Of a stretch of DNA of 64,000 nt, positions 49,624-58,177 are shown piece by piece; position 1 is the first letter of the stretch; each line of letters begins with the position of its first letter. Source of the DNA: an uncultured Oscillibacter sp. (lineage in GTDB: Bacteria > Bacillota > Clostridia > Oscillospirales > Oscillospiraceae); the NCBI GenBank assembly GCA_910578935.1, contig CAJTSM010000012.1, positions 1 to 64,000 of the forward strand, written 5' to 3'. Position numbers and translations under genes: made by a program. The notes below the pieces were generated by a model, which was given only the letters and a program-made list of their open reading frames with translations, did not search any database and was not told the origin of the DNA.

Positions 49624-50793
49624 TTACAGCATGTTCGCCACAAAACCGGCGATCAGCACGGAGGCGATCGTGACCGTGACGAAACCCGCTGTCAGCATTT
49701 TGGGCAGTAAGTAATTCAGAATGGCCGCCTTTTCCCGGTCATTCCGGCCAATGGCCTCAGAAATCTCCTGGGGGATCAGCATCGTGGTGGGGAAGCCGAA
49801 GGTACAGGAAATTCCAAGGGAAACCGCCAGGCCGAAAGGAATCTTCAGCAGCTTTCCGGCGACAAAGCCTACGGCTGCGGTGCCTGCCACGCCCAGCAGC
49901 GCCGCCGCCAGGAGAGGAACCAGCACGCCGGCCATTTGCTGAGGCGTTGTGGCGGCAAGGTTGGAAAAGATCAGGATGGTTACAAAAAATGTAATCAGGC
50001 CGCTGGACTGAGTTTTTGTCAGAATGCCTTTTTCCAGGAAGCCCAGGAAAAAGAACAGCGCTCCCATGACCAGGCAGAGCACGAAGTAGTGAACTGCGCC
50101 TCCGGTCAGCTTTGCCGTACAGTTGGCGATGACCGCTACAATGCCCAGCTTTGCCAGATATACGGAAGGCCGGGCAAAGGGGGACGGCAGTTCCAGAGGC
50201 TTCCGCTTTTTTTGACCGGCGGCGTCCTGGGGCGGTTCGCTGTATTGAGCAACCAGCTCCGGCTCCTCCCGGAAGCGCAGAGCCGTGCGCCGGAGAAACA
50301 AGGAGGCAATGGGCACGCCGATGAATTTCTGCGTGACATAGAGGACAATGCAGAAGGTTTCGGCCAGCTCCAGTCCCTTATCTTTCAGCGTGGTCGTCAT
50401 GATCAGGGTGGCCGCGCTGCCTCCGGCGAAGATGGGTGCTCCGGCCACTGCCAGATCCATCCCCATGACAGGCCCGCCCAGCAGAATGATGGCCGCAACG
50501 GAGCCCATAACACAGCAGAGGGAGATGACAACGACTTTCCACTGCCGTTTGAGCTCCGGGAAGTCAATGGTGGTGCCCAGGGAGACAATCAGAATTCCCG
50601 CGATGAGGTTGCCAAAGCCACTGATTTGGGCATCCTCAATCAATGTTGCCGGCAGGGCTCCGCTCCAAAAGCCAGCCAGAAGGATGACTGCGATCCCCAG
50701 CACGGTGGAGAAAACCGCTTTGGTTTTTTGCGCAATCAGTTCGCCTGCCGCGTATACGCAAAACAGAACTGTCAGCGCCGCAATTCCCGTCAT
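49624..50793 (-). CDS. GltS-like polytopic membrane transporter
   Basis: A 389-aa membrane protein with ten or more helices, two pseudo-symmetric halves and Gly-rich hairpin motifs (ISGFGNLIAGILIVSLGT; AGAPIFAGGSAATLIMTT; LGISCTFGFPTTMLIP). The fold resembles sodium/glutamate symporters, but I cannot fix the family or substrate. First gene of the operon with the M20 peptidase, YjiH/YjiG and the lyase, so it probably imports the peptide or amino acid. Confidence 0.65.
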   Translation of the reverse strand: MTGIAALTVLFCVYAAGELIAQKTKAVFSTVLGIAVILLAGFWSGALPATLIEDAQISGFGNLIAGILIVSLGTTIDFPELKRQWKVVVISLCCVMGSVAAIILLGGPVMGMDLAVAGAPIFAGGSAATLIMTTTLKDKGLELAETFCIVLYVTQKFIGVPIASLFLRRTALRFREEPELVAQYSEPPQDAAGQKKRKPLELPSPFARPSVYLAKLGIVAVIANCTAKLTGGAVHYFVLCLVMGALFFFLGFLEKGILTKTQSSGLITFFVTILIFSNLAATTPQQMAGVLVPLLAAALLGVAGTAAVGFVAGKLLKIPFGLAVSLGISCTFGFPTTMLIPQEISEAIGRNDREKAAILNYLLPKMLTAGFVTVTIASVLIAGFVANML

Positions 50794-50942
50794 GTTTCAT
50801 CCCGTCCTTTCGTTTGATGGGTTTATTGTATCGGGAGAATTTCGGGATTGTCTAAGCTGAAAAAGTTATAGCCCGGTTATAAATAGAAGGAATGGCAGTT
50901 TTGTATAAGTATAGCAGGGAGTTTTTGTGCGTTCGGCACAAA

Positions 50943-50974
50943 AAATGACGCCCTGTACGGTTTCGTACAGGGCG
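50943..50974 (-). terminator. Terminator of the LysR-like gene
   Basis: An 11-bp perfect stem (50949-50959 with 50964-50974, loop GTTT) followed on the minus strand by TCATTTTTTG. Confidence 0.75.
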
Positions 50975-51007
50975 CCTTCAGCCGGGCGGAGCGGTTTTTC
51001 GTCAAAA

Positions 51008-51919
51008 TTACAGAGAAAGAGGGTATAATTTTTGGAGCATGGAGACGAAGTCCTTTGCCTCTTCGCTGAGAGTTTCCCGCTTCCTCTGGAGCACTCCGGT
51101 GGTGATCTGAATTTTGCAGTTTCGAATGGGAATGGTGCGGATGCCATAGGCGGAAAAGTCGGCGGCGCTCAGTCCGGGGCCGAAACGGAAAGCGTCCGTG
51201 GCGTGGAGGAGGGAGAGAATGGCAGCGCTGTCGTTGACATACACGACCCGGGTAAAATTGGTCAAGCGGACGCCGTCAATCTCCAGATAGTGGGTCAGAT
51301 TAGAGAAGTAATCATCCGGGCGGCGGACAAACGGGTATTGCAGCAGCTCCTGGATGGTCACCTCATCCCGGTTGTAAAGGGGATGGGCGGGACCCAGGTT
51401 GGCGTACCAGGTGTCCATGCCGAGGACATGCAGCTCAATCCCCTTGAAATTGATGGTATGGCGGAGCTCTTTCAGCTGCACCTGATTGCTCATGACAAAA
51501 CCGATGTCCGCTTCACCGCTTTCCACCATCTCAATGACGCGGTACATCCGTTCTTCCGACAGCTTAATCGAGATGGATTCCGTCCGGTGGCGGCTGTAGA
51601 ATTCGCTCATCAGACGGCCCATTGTGATGATGGGGTAGGAGGCGACGGAAAGAATCCGGGGGGCCTCTTTGACCGCCAGGCCTTCAATCAGCTCCATCTG
51701 GTTTAAAATAGTACGGCTGTATTGGTAGAGCTTTTTCCCGTCTTCCGTCAGTTCCACGCCCCGGTTGGTACGGTAGAAAATGTTTACCTTGAGTTCGCTT
51801 TCCAGGTTGCTGATGGCTTTGCTGAGGTTAGGCTGCGTGGCGAAGAGCTTTTCCGCCGCTTTGTTGAAGCTGCCTTGGTCCGCGACGGCCATAAAATAGA
51901 TCAGCTGCTGAAGCTGCAT
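51008..51919 (-). CDS. LysR family transcriptional regulator
   Basis: A 303-aa regulator. N-terminal HTH: MQLQQLIYFMAVADQGSFNK, AAEKLFATQPNLSKAISNLE, then YRTNRGVELTEDGKKLYQYS. The C-terminal effector domain has SYPIITMGRLMSEFYSRH and ADIGFVMSNQ. It lies directly upstream of, and in the same direction as, the transporter-peptidase-lyase operon, with a terminator between, and is its likely activator. Confidence 0.9.
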   Translation of the reverse strand: MQLQQLIYFMAVADQGSFNKAAEKLFATQPNLSKAISNLESELKVNIFYRTNRGVELTEDGKKLYQYSRTILNQMELIEGLAVKEAPRILSVASYPIITMGRLMSEFYSRHRTESISIKLSEERMYRVIEMVESGEADIGFVMSNQVQLKELRHTINFKGIELHVLGMDTWYANLGPAHPLYNRDEVTIQELLQYPFVRRPDDYFSNLTHYLEIDGVRLTNFTRVVYVNDSAAILSLLHATDAFRFGPGLSAADFSAYGIRTIPIRNCKIQITTGVLQRKRETLSEEAKDFVSMLQKLYPLSL

Positions 51920-52145
51920 GGCAATCCTCCCCTCATTGTGCGGAAAATTCTTTGAATGTTATTATAATTCAAAGGGTGGAATTTTTCAAGGAGGCGATTT
52001 CCAAGCCTGAGAGGCCAAAGCCGGCGGTCCTGTGCGCAAAAGGGCCGGGACGAAAAGGACGGCGGGGGATGTAAGCCCCCGCCGTTCTGCCGTCCGGTTT
52101 CCCGCCGGAATCTCAGCGGAAAAGGCATCCGGTTTTATTCTTCGT
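51920..52145. other. Intergenic region with a GC stem-loop
   Basis: GGCGGGGG / CCCCCGCC arms at 52061-52068 and 52076-52083, followed on the minus strand by a short T tract; a likely end of the RraA operon. Confidence 0.5.
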
Positions 52146-53078
52146 TTATAAGGCCGACTGCGTGTCGTTGGGATCCCCGTTGCGGGCCAGGCTGTACTCC
52201 TTGCTCCAGTCCAAGTTGCGGTATTTCTCCGCTGCGGGCTCGTTTTGGATGTAGTCCATCAGCAAGTCCAGCATTTCCGTGGACCAGGTGTTTTTGTCGA
52301 TCTGGGCTGTGGTAAACCGGTTGGCGGTGATCATGTCAAAGCCGAACATATCTTTTACCTGGGTTTTGGCGCCGCCCTCCACAACATCGGCAACCATTTG
52401 AGGGGGGATAAACAGGACGCCGCCGCTGCATCCGTACACAATGTCGCCGGGGAGGCAGACGGCTGCTTCCTGCCCGGAACCGATGCGCACAGGGGCGTTC
52501 ATGCTCAGCATGGCGAACTCCCGAATGGGAGTGGGATCAATTCCACGGTAGTAGACCTGTACGTCCGGGACTTTGCGCATTTGCTCCACATCGCGTATTC
52601 CACCCCAGATAACCGCCCCTCCGGTGCCGGTTTTGCTTTTTAGAGCGGTCGTCAGATTCCCTCCCAGGAAGGTGCCCTTGTGGATCTTGTCATACATATC
52701 CACCACCAGAACATCCCTGGAGGAGAGGCTGTCGATGACCCATTGGTTGGGCGTACCGCTAAAACCCTGGCTGGAGGCAATGGCGCAGGTAGCTGAATAA
52801 TAGTCGGGCCTGGTGGGAACATAGGCCGCAGTCAGTGCGCGGCCCACCAGTTTGCGGCCGACGGAGCCGTCCTCATGAAATTCTGGGTGAAGGGCGGACA
52901 TGGCGATAAACTGATGCTCATATCCCGCCACAAAAATGGGCTTCCAGACTTCTTCCAGCGTCATATGATACAGGGCGTCCAGATATTTGTCCGGGACCTT
53001 TGGGCGGCCGTCTTCCGAGCGCTCCCCCTTCCATTCCGGCGTAATTGCTATAATATCTTCCCGATGATTGAAGCGCAT
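52146..53078 (-). CDS. RraA/HMG-aldolase-like family protein
   Basis: A 310-aa protein with the RraA fold core: DVLVVDMYDKIHKGTFLGGNL, GGAVIWGGIRDVEQM, VRIGSGQEAAVCLPGDIVYG and CSGGVLFIPPQMVADVVE. RraA-like proteins include 4-hydroxy-4-methyl-2-oxoglutarate aldolases and sugar-acid decarboxylases; the D-x-x-D metal/catalytic region GGIRDVE is kept. The N-terminal 60 residues are an extension over classic RraA (about 160 aa), as in sugar-acid operon members. ATG 53078 has GGAGG nine bases upstream. It is downstream of the SDR gene in one unit. Confidence 0.8.
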   Translation of the reverse strand: MRFNHREDIIAITPEWKGERSEDGRPKVPDKYLDALYHMTLEEVWKPIFVAGYEHQFIAMSALHPEFHEDGSVGRKLVGRALTAAYVPTRPDYYSATCAIASSQGFSGTPNQWVIDSLSSRDVLVVDMYDKIHKGTFLGGNLTTALKSKTGTGGAVIWGGIRDVEQMRKVPDVQVYYRGIDPTPIREFAMLSMNAPVRIGSGQEAAVCLPGDIVYGCSGGVLFIPPQMVADVVEGGAKTQVKDMFGFDMITANRFTTAQIDKNTWSTEMLDLLMDYIQNEPAAEKYRNLDWSKEYSLARNGDPNDTQSAL

Positions 53079-53118
53079 GATACGATTACCTCCGTCGCTT
53101 GATTCCCCCTTTAGGGGC

Positions 53119-53871
53119 TCAAAATCCCTTGCCGCCGTCAACAAAAATATTCTGGCCGGTCATGTATCTGCTCTCTTCAGAGGCCAGGTAGACTGCGATC
53201 CCGGCAAGATCACAGGGCTGTCCAATGTATTTCATGGGAATCAAATTGCGGACCCGCTGGTCATACGCGGGGTCCGACAGAGCTTCGGAATTTCGATCCG
53301 TACGAATCGCCCCGGGAGCCAAGTTGTTTACCGTCACGCCGTCGCCTGCCAGAATGTTGGATAGGGACAGGCAGACGTTGTAAAGGGCCATTTTGCTGGC
53401 GGCGTATATAAGCATTTCCTCATGGGGCTTTTTCTGCTGTACGCTGCCGACGGTAATGACCCTCCCCCATCCTCGGGCCTGCATCTCCGGAACGAACAGC
53501 TGAAGGAGTTTGACGGAAGACCTGAAATTTGTGTTGATTTGAAGGTCGAATTCCTCATCGGTAATATCCGTCCATCTACGGCGCAGTTCCACGGAGGCGT
53601 TTAAAAAGAGGATGCCGGCGGAAAGCCCCAACTTCTGAACCTGGCTGTACACCCCGTTGGCGCCGTCTCGGTCCGAGAGATCGGCGTAGACGGCGTAATG
53701 CCTTGCGCCCATGCGTTTCAAGATGGTCAGAGTTTCCTCCGCGGCGGCGCAGGGTTTGCGGCAGTGCATAATGACGTCCGCCCCCTGTTCCGCCAGAGCG
53801 AGAAGAATGGCGCGGCCGATTCCGCGGCTGGAGCCGGTGACCAGAGCGGTTTTTCCGTGCAAATCAAACAT
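53119..53871 (-). CDS. Short-chain dehydrogenase/reductase (SDR)
   Basis: A 250-aa classical SDR: TGSSRGIG cofactor motif (residues about 12-19), catalytic Ser in ITVGSVQQ, YxxxK in IYAASKMAL, and the C-terminal YMTGQNIFVDGG. ATG 53871 has AGGAGG upstream; earlier codons in the frame run through the promoter. First gene of the SDR-RraA unit, whose promoter carries the 15-bp palindrome. Confidence 0.88.
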   Translation of the reverse strand: MFDLHGKTALVTGSSRGIGRAILLALAEQGADVIMHCRKPCAAAEETLTILKRMGARHYAVYADLSDRDGANGVYSQVQKLGLSAGILFLNASVELRRRWTDITDEEFDLQINTNFRSSVKLLQLFVPEMQARGWGRVITVGSVQQKKPHEEMLIYAASKMALYNVCLSLSNILAGDGVTVNNLAPGAIRTDRNSEALSDPAYDQRVRNLIPMKYIGQPCDLAGIAVYLASEESRYMTGQNIFVDGGKGF

Positions 53872-53917
53872 AAAGGACCTCCTATCATCGAAAAATAGGG
53901 GTATTATTTCGAAAAGT

Positions 53918-53946
53918 ATTATTCTCCTAATCCAATCGGAAGTCAA
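53918..53946 (-). promoter_or_regulatory. Promoter of the SDR-RraA unit
   Basis: On the minus strand TTGACT (53941-53946), 17 bases, AATAAT (53918-53923). Confidence 0.7.
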
Positions 53947-53950
53947 TGAG

Positions 53951-53965
53951 TTTCATATTATGAAA
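53951..53965. promoter_or_regulatory. Shared 15-bp palindromic operator, copy 1
   Basis: TTTCATATTATGAAA, four bases upstream of the -35 box of the SDR promoter. The reverse complement is identical to the site at 59155-59169. Confidence 0.75.
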
Positions 53966-53986
53966 AATCAGAAGGCGGCGAGTCTG

Positions 53987-55339
53987 TCAGCTCCAGATGC
54001 GGTCATTGGAAAATTCCCGGTTCCACGTGTCTGTGGGCTCCCACATTCCGGGGAGATCGGGATTGATGTGCTGCCTAAGAAGGTCCTCATTCAGACTCTC
54101 AATGCCAAGCCCGGGGGCTTCAGGAACCTTGATAAAACCGTTTTCAATCAGCGGCTGCGGAAGTCCGTTGACCATCCGGCTCCACCAGGGGACATCCACC
54201 GAGTGATACTCCAGAGCGAGAACGTTGTGCATGGCGGCGGCAGTATGAACGGCGGCCATGCAGGCGATGGGGCTTTCCGCCATGTGGATTGCCACGGCTA
54301 CGCCGTGGTCGTCGGCAATATCCGCGATTTTCTTCAGCTCAAGCGCGCCGCCGCAGGTGAGGATATCCGGATGGATGACGGACACGCCTCCGGCTTTTAT
54401 CAGCTTTTCGTAGCCTTCTTTCAGATAAATATCCTCACCGGTGCAGATTGGAACACAGGTGGAGCTGCGCAGGCGGACGTAGTGATCGGTATAGATCCAA
54501 GGGGCAAGATCTTCCACCCAGGCCAGGTTGTACGCTTCCATCCGGCGGCAGAACCGGATACAGCTCTCCAGGCCGACGTGTCCGAAATGGTCCACCGCGA
54601 GAGGGACGTCGTAGCCGATCACTTCCCGCACCTGGCGGACATAGTCTTCCAGATAGTCCAGCCCTTTTTCCGTGATTTGAATGCCGGTGAACGGATGCGC
54701 GGTGGTGACGATCTGATAACTTTTTTGGTGCCGCACCATGTCGGCGGTCACGCTGCCGCCCTGTGCGTTCAGCACGTGGGAAGCGTATGTTTTCATGTCG
54801 TCGATAAATCCCAGAGGAGCGCTGATGGCGCCGGGCTCATCCAGCAAGAGCCCGATGCCAAGGTCCATTTTCAGGAAGGTGAACCCCATGTCCAAACGCT
54901 TTTTTAATGCCAGGCCCATGTCTTTTCCGCTGTGCTTGCCGTCTACGTCGGTGTCGGCGTAGACGCGGACCTTGTCGCGGAATTTTCCGCCGAGAAACTG
55001 GTAAAGGGGGACGCCATAAGCTTTGCCCGCCAGGTCCCAAAGCGCAATCTCCACGCCGCTGACTCCGCCGCCTTGGCGGGAATCTCCGCCAAACTGTTTG
55101 ATTTTGCGAAAAATCTTATCGACATTGCAGGGGTTTTCCCCTAAAATACGGCTTTTGAGCATGAGCGCGTATGTTTTGCTGGAGGCGTCGCGCACTTCAC
55201 CGTATCCCTCGATGCCCTGATTGGTCATAAGTTTCATGATGGTGCATCTTTTGGGGGCGTCCGTAATATCCACGAATCTCATGTCGGTGATTTTCAGCTC
55301 GGAAGGGCAGGAATAGTTGTTAAAGCTCATAACCGGCAT
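53987..55339 (-). CDS. Enolase-superfamily sugar-acid dehydratase (mandelate racemase/MLE type)
   Basis: A 450-aa (beta/alpha)7-beta enzyme. Predicted metal ligands: Asp250 (LAVDHFGH), Glu276 (WVEDLAP) and Glu302 (CTGEDIY). Lys157 (FLKMDLG) and the Asp325/His352 pair (HPDILTCGG, AIHMAESP) mark the active site. The motif KxD in place of KxK and the DHFGH region fit acid-sugar dehydratases better than racemases. It would dehydrate an aldonate to a 2-keto-3-deoxy acid. It is divergent from the AraC regulator and followed by the SDR-RraA unit. Confidence 0.85.
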   Translation of the reverse strand: MPVMSFNNYSCPSELKITDMRFVDITDAPKRCTIMKLMTNQGIEGYGEVRDASSKTYALMLKSRILGENPCNVDKIFRKIKQFGGDSRQGGGVSGVEIALWDLAGKAYGVPLYQFLGGKFRDKVRVYADTDVDGKHSGKDMGLALKKRLDMGFTFLKMDLGIGLLLDEPGAISAPLGFIDDMKTYASHVLNAQGGSVTADMVRHQKSYQIVTTAHPFTGIQITEKGLDYLEDYVRQVREVIGYDVPLAVDHFGHVGLESCIRFCRRMEAYNLAWVEDLAPWIYTDHYVRLRSSTCVPICTGEDIYLKEGYEKLIKAGGVSVIHPDILTCGGALELKKIADIADDHGVAVAIHMAESPIACMAAVHTAAAMHNVLALEYHSVDVPWWSRMVNGLPQPLIENGFIKVPEAPGLGIESLNEDLLRQHINPDLPGMWEPTDTWNREFSNDRIWS

Positions 55340-55426
55340 CTCCTTATGTTGTTTTGTGCCTCTATTTTAAGCACAGTTCAAAGAAGCGCGCCACCGAAAT
55401 GTTGCGGAAAACCTAAAAAATATTTC

Positions 55427-55454
55427 TTGATTCTGGCCGGGGATCCGGTATAAT
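55427..55454 (+). promoter_or_regulatory. Promoter of the AraC-like gene
   Basis: TTGATT (55427-55432), 16 bases, TATAAT (55449-55454). The leader to the GTG start is about 155 bases; the rest of 55340-55618 holds nothing else that I can name. Confidence 0.6.
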
Positions 55455-55618
55455 CTATACCATCTCCAAAAAGGCGGGCGCAGTGCCCCGAAGCAAGAAA
55501 AGGGGACGGACGGCTTTCCGACCGGAAGGCGGAGGCTCTGCGTGTACGGACTGAAATTGCCGGCGTTTGTAAACAAAACTGAGAAAACAGGCATTTTCAA
55601 GGAGAAAGGAGACAAGAA

Positions 55619-56500
55619 GTGAAGACGGAAGAGGTGGTCCTTCGCGCTAAAACGAAAGAACAGGCTCTTTTTCGGATGTATTACTCCAGCGCCGAGCCGG
55701 GCAGACGGGAGTACATTGAGCACCACCACACGGAAGTGGAGCTTTCGTATATTCTCTGCGGCTCCTGCGAGTGGCAGATTCGAAAGCGGCCGTTTGTCTG
55801 CGGACAGGGCGATATCGTACTTTTGGGCAGTGATGAGGAACATTATATCACGGGCATTGAGGAATGCGAGCCCTTGAAACTGCTCAATCTCCGCTTTGAG
55901 CCGCGGTTTATCTGGTCCCCGGGGAACGATCTGTTTGACCCCCGTTATCTGGGAATCTTCCTGCATCATGGGGGAGATTTTGAGAACCGGCTTCCGGCCG
56001 GAGACGCCGCAGCCGGTTTCGTGGCGCGGCTGATGCTGGAGATGTACCAAGAGTGCGCCGCCGCCAAGCCGGAGTATGAATTGATTGTCAAAGCGGAGCT
56101 GCTGATGATCCTGGGCCTGTTGGGACGGAAATTTGCCGATTTTGTCCACGCTTCCACACCGACTTCTGCGGAGCACCTGCGCCGGTTGGATGAAGCGCTT
56201 ACCTATATCAACGAAAATCTTGCGTCCCACCTGACTCTGACGAAAATTGCCCGGGCGGCGGGAATGAGCAACAGTTATTTTTCCACCATATTCAAAGCGA
56301 TGAACGGGGTGTCCGTATGGGATTATGTCACCGGAAAACGGGTTGAGCTGGCTAAAAAATATATTCGGGAAAACGAGAAGAGCATTACGGAAATTTCCGG
56401 CTTGTGCGGCTTTAATACCATCGCGAATTTTAACCGCAGCTTTAAAATGGTTACTCATTGTACTCCATCCGGTTACCGGAAAACATGGATGGAGGATTAG
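55619..56500 (+). CDS. AraC family transcriptional regulator
   Basis: A 293-aa regulator. N-terminal cupin sensor (IEHHHTEVELSYILCGSCEW, GDIVLLGSDEEHYITG) and two C-terminal HTH motifs (LTLTKIARAAGMSNSYFSTIF and ITEISGLCGFNTIANFNRSF, then TPSGYRK). Start GTG 55619. The TAG stop is the first three bases of the dispersed repeat at 56498. It is divergent from the dehydratase gene and probably activates it. Confidence 0.88.
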   Translation: MKTEEVVLRAKTKEQALFRMYYSSAEPGRREYIEHHHTEVELSYILCGSCEWQIRKRPFVCGQGDIVLLGSDEEHYITGIEECEPLKLLNLRFEPRFIWSPGNDLFDPRYLGIFLHHGGDFENRLPAGDAAAGFVARLMLEMYQECAAAKPEYELIVKAELLMILGLLGRKFADFVHASTPTSAEHLRRLDEALTYINENLASHLTLTKIARAAGMSNSYFSTIFKAMNGVSVWDYVTGKRVELAKKYIRENEKSITEISGLCGFNTIANFNRSFKMVTHCTPSGYRKTWMED

Positions 56501-56662
56501 GGGCTGTTTGAAAAATAGCGGAATGCCCAACGGCGAGAGGTTTTTTCGCTGGGCAAGGCGATTTTCCGCAGGAATCCTGGCGGATTTCAAGGGAGATCAA
56601 CGAAGCGTCAGCGGAAAAATATCCGCCGATTGGGTGTTTTGGCATTTTTCAAACAGCCCCTA
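56498..56662. repeat. MITE-like element, full copy (165 bp)
   Basis: It begins TAGGGGCTGTTTGAAAAAT and ends with the exact inverse, a 19-bp terminal inverted repeat bounded by TA. It contains internal inverted sequence and no ORF. Its near-identical left half is at 1-88 in inverted orientation. Confidence 0.85.
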
Positions 56663-56727
56663 GAGTCTATTTGAAAAATGGCAAGACACCCCAAGACGGA
56701 GTTTTGACGGTTTTCAAACAAGGGCTA
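56661..56727. repeat. Second, short MITE-like element abutting the first
   Basis: TAGAGTCTATTTGAAAAAT at the left and TTTTCAAACAAGGGCTA at the right, sharing the TA of the preceding element. Confidence 0.65.
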
Positions 56728-56747
56728 GAGAGAAGGAGGTAAGGTAT

Positions 56748-57710
56748 TTGGAAAAACAACTGTACATCGCGTCACAGGATCGGGCGGGAGGAATCCTTCA
56801 ATGCGCGCTGACGGAAAACGGAAGCCTGCGCCGGATAAACACCTATCCCCTGGACCGGGCGGCGTTCCTCTGCGCGGACGGGGAGACGCTTTACGCCATA
56901 TTGCGGGAGCCGTTTCAAATGCAGAGCGGGGTGGTGGCCTTTGACATACGGCCGGACGGCACGCTGGGCGGACAGAGGGGGCCGGAACCCGTGCACGGGA
57001 CGATCTCGGCGCATATCTTCGCCCGGGACGGCAGAATCTATTGCGCCAACTATCTCAGCGGTTCCGTGACGCTGCTACCGGACCGGATCGCCGCCTATAG
57101 CGGAAGCGGGCCGCACCCGCGTCAGGACTGCTCTCACCCGCACTGTATTACCGCCACCCCAGACGGGCAGTACATCTGTGTCAGCGACCTGGGCACGGAC
57201 AGCATTTACGTCTGTACGGAGGACCTGGAAATCGTTTCGATTTCCAAAACGCCAGCCGGAAGCGGGCCGAGGCACCTTGTGTTTTCGGCAGACGGGTGCT
57301 TTGCCTATGGTTCCAATGAACTGAATTCCACTGTATCGGTGTTCCGCTACACGGAGGGACGGCTTACATATTTACGGAGCTGCTCCACGCTGCCGGAATC
57401 GTTTCATGGGGAGAACGCCGCCTCCGCGATTCGTTTGAACGAATCCTCCACCCGGCTATATGTGTCCAACCGGGGTCATGACAGTGTGGCGGAATACGCA
57501 GTGGAGGGAGACTGCCTGACTCTTTTGGGGCACCGCTCCAGCTGCGGAAGATCGCCCCGCGAGATTCATGTAGTTGGAAACTGGCTGCTGTGCGCGAATG
57601 AGGATTCCGACAACATCTGCGTGTTTTCTCTGGAGGATGGCGCCGCCGCCCAGCCGGTGGAGTGTTTCCCTGTCAAAAGGCCCTGGTGCATCCTCCCAGG
57701 GACCCGGTGA
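56748..57710 (+). CDS. Lactonase family protein (beta-propeller, 6-phosphogluconolactonase-like)
   Basis: A 320-aa seven-bladed propeller protein. Repeated blade motifs occur (YIASQDRAGGILQC, HCITATPDGQYICVSDLGTD, PRHLVFSADGCFAYGSNELN, RLYVSNRGHDSVAEY, LLCANEDSDNICVF), as in YbhE-type lactonases. It would open a sugar lactone to the aldonic acid used by the nearby dehydratase. Start TTG 56748 with AAGGAGG nine bases upstream. Confidence 0.85.
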   Translation: MEKQLYIASQDRAGGILQCALTENGSLRRINTYPLDRAAFLCADGETLYAILREPFQMQSGVVAFDIRPDGTLGGQRGPEPVHGTISAHIFARDGRIYCANYLSGSVTLLPDRIAAYSGSGPHPRQDCSHPHCITATPDGQYICVSDLGTDSIYVCTEDLEIVSISKTPAGSGPRHLVFSADGCFAYGSNELNSTVSVFRYTEGRLTYLRSCSTLPESFHGENAASAIRLNESSTRLYVSNRGHDSVAEYAVEGDCLTLLGHRSSCGRSPREIHVVGNWLLCANEDSDNICVFSLEDGAAAQPVECFPVKRPWCILPGTR

Positions 57711-58177
57711 GATCATCAGCGCACCGGCTATAAAATGAGCCCGTACTGGGCACACTGTCAAGAGCCCGAAGGAGCAAAAGCGTCCTTCGCGGCTCTTTTA
57801 AACTATTTAGGCCTTGTTTGAACATTGGCGGAATGCCCGACGGCGAGAGATGTTTTTGTCAATCAAGGAAAATTTCCCCAGGCGGGCTGCCGCCCGGCAA
57901 GAAAATTTAACGCGGAGTGACGGAAAAATATCCACCGTTAGGGCGCTTTGGCATTTTTCAAACAAGACCTAAAGTCTGTTATAGACCTGTAAAAACGCTG
58001 TCTTAGAGTGTCCGTTTCCGTCAGGACTTGTGTTGATTTGTCTTGAAGTCCGTCAGGATTCCTGCGTCAAACCGCCTTGCCCGGCAGAAGAATCCGACCC
58101 AATCTGCCATTTCGCCAGTTTTACAACAGACTTTAGCCGGGGAGACGGCTCATGCGGCGGACGCGCGGCTTATGGGT
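57711..58177. other. Gene-free region with repeat copies
   Basis: It holds a terminator-like inverted sequence (AGAGCCCGAAGGAGC / CCTTCGCGGCTCTTTT, about 57766-57800), the 168-base repeat at 57806-57973, and repeat fragments near 58045-58090 (TCCGTCAGGATTCCTGCG). No gene is supported. Confidence 0.6.
57806..57973. repeat. MITE-like element, diverged copy (168 bp)
   Basis: TTTAGGCCTTGTTTGAA at the left and TTTCAAACAAGACCTAAA at the right. Internal segments (GGAATGCCC-ACGGCGAGAGA) match the 56498 copy. Confidence 0.75.
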
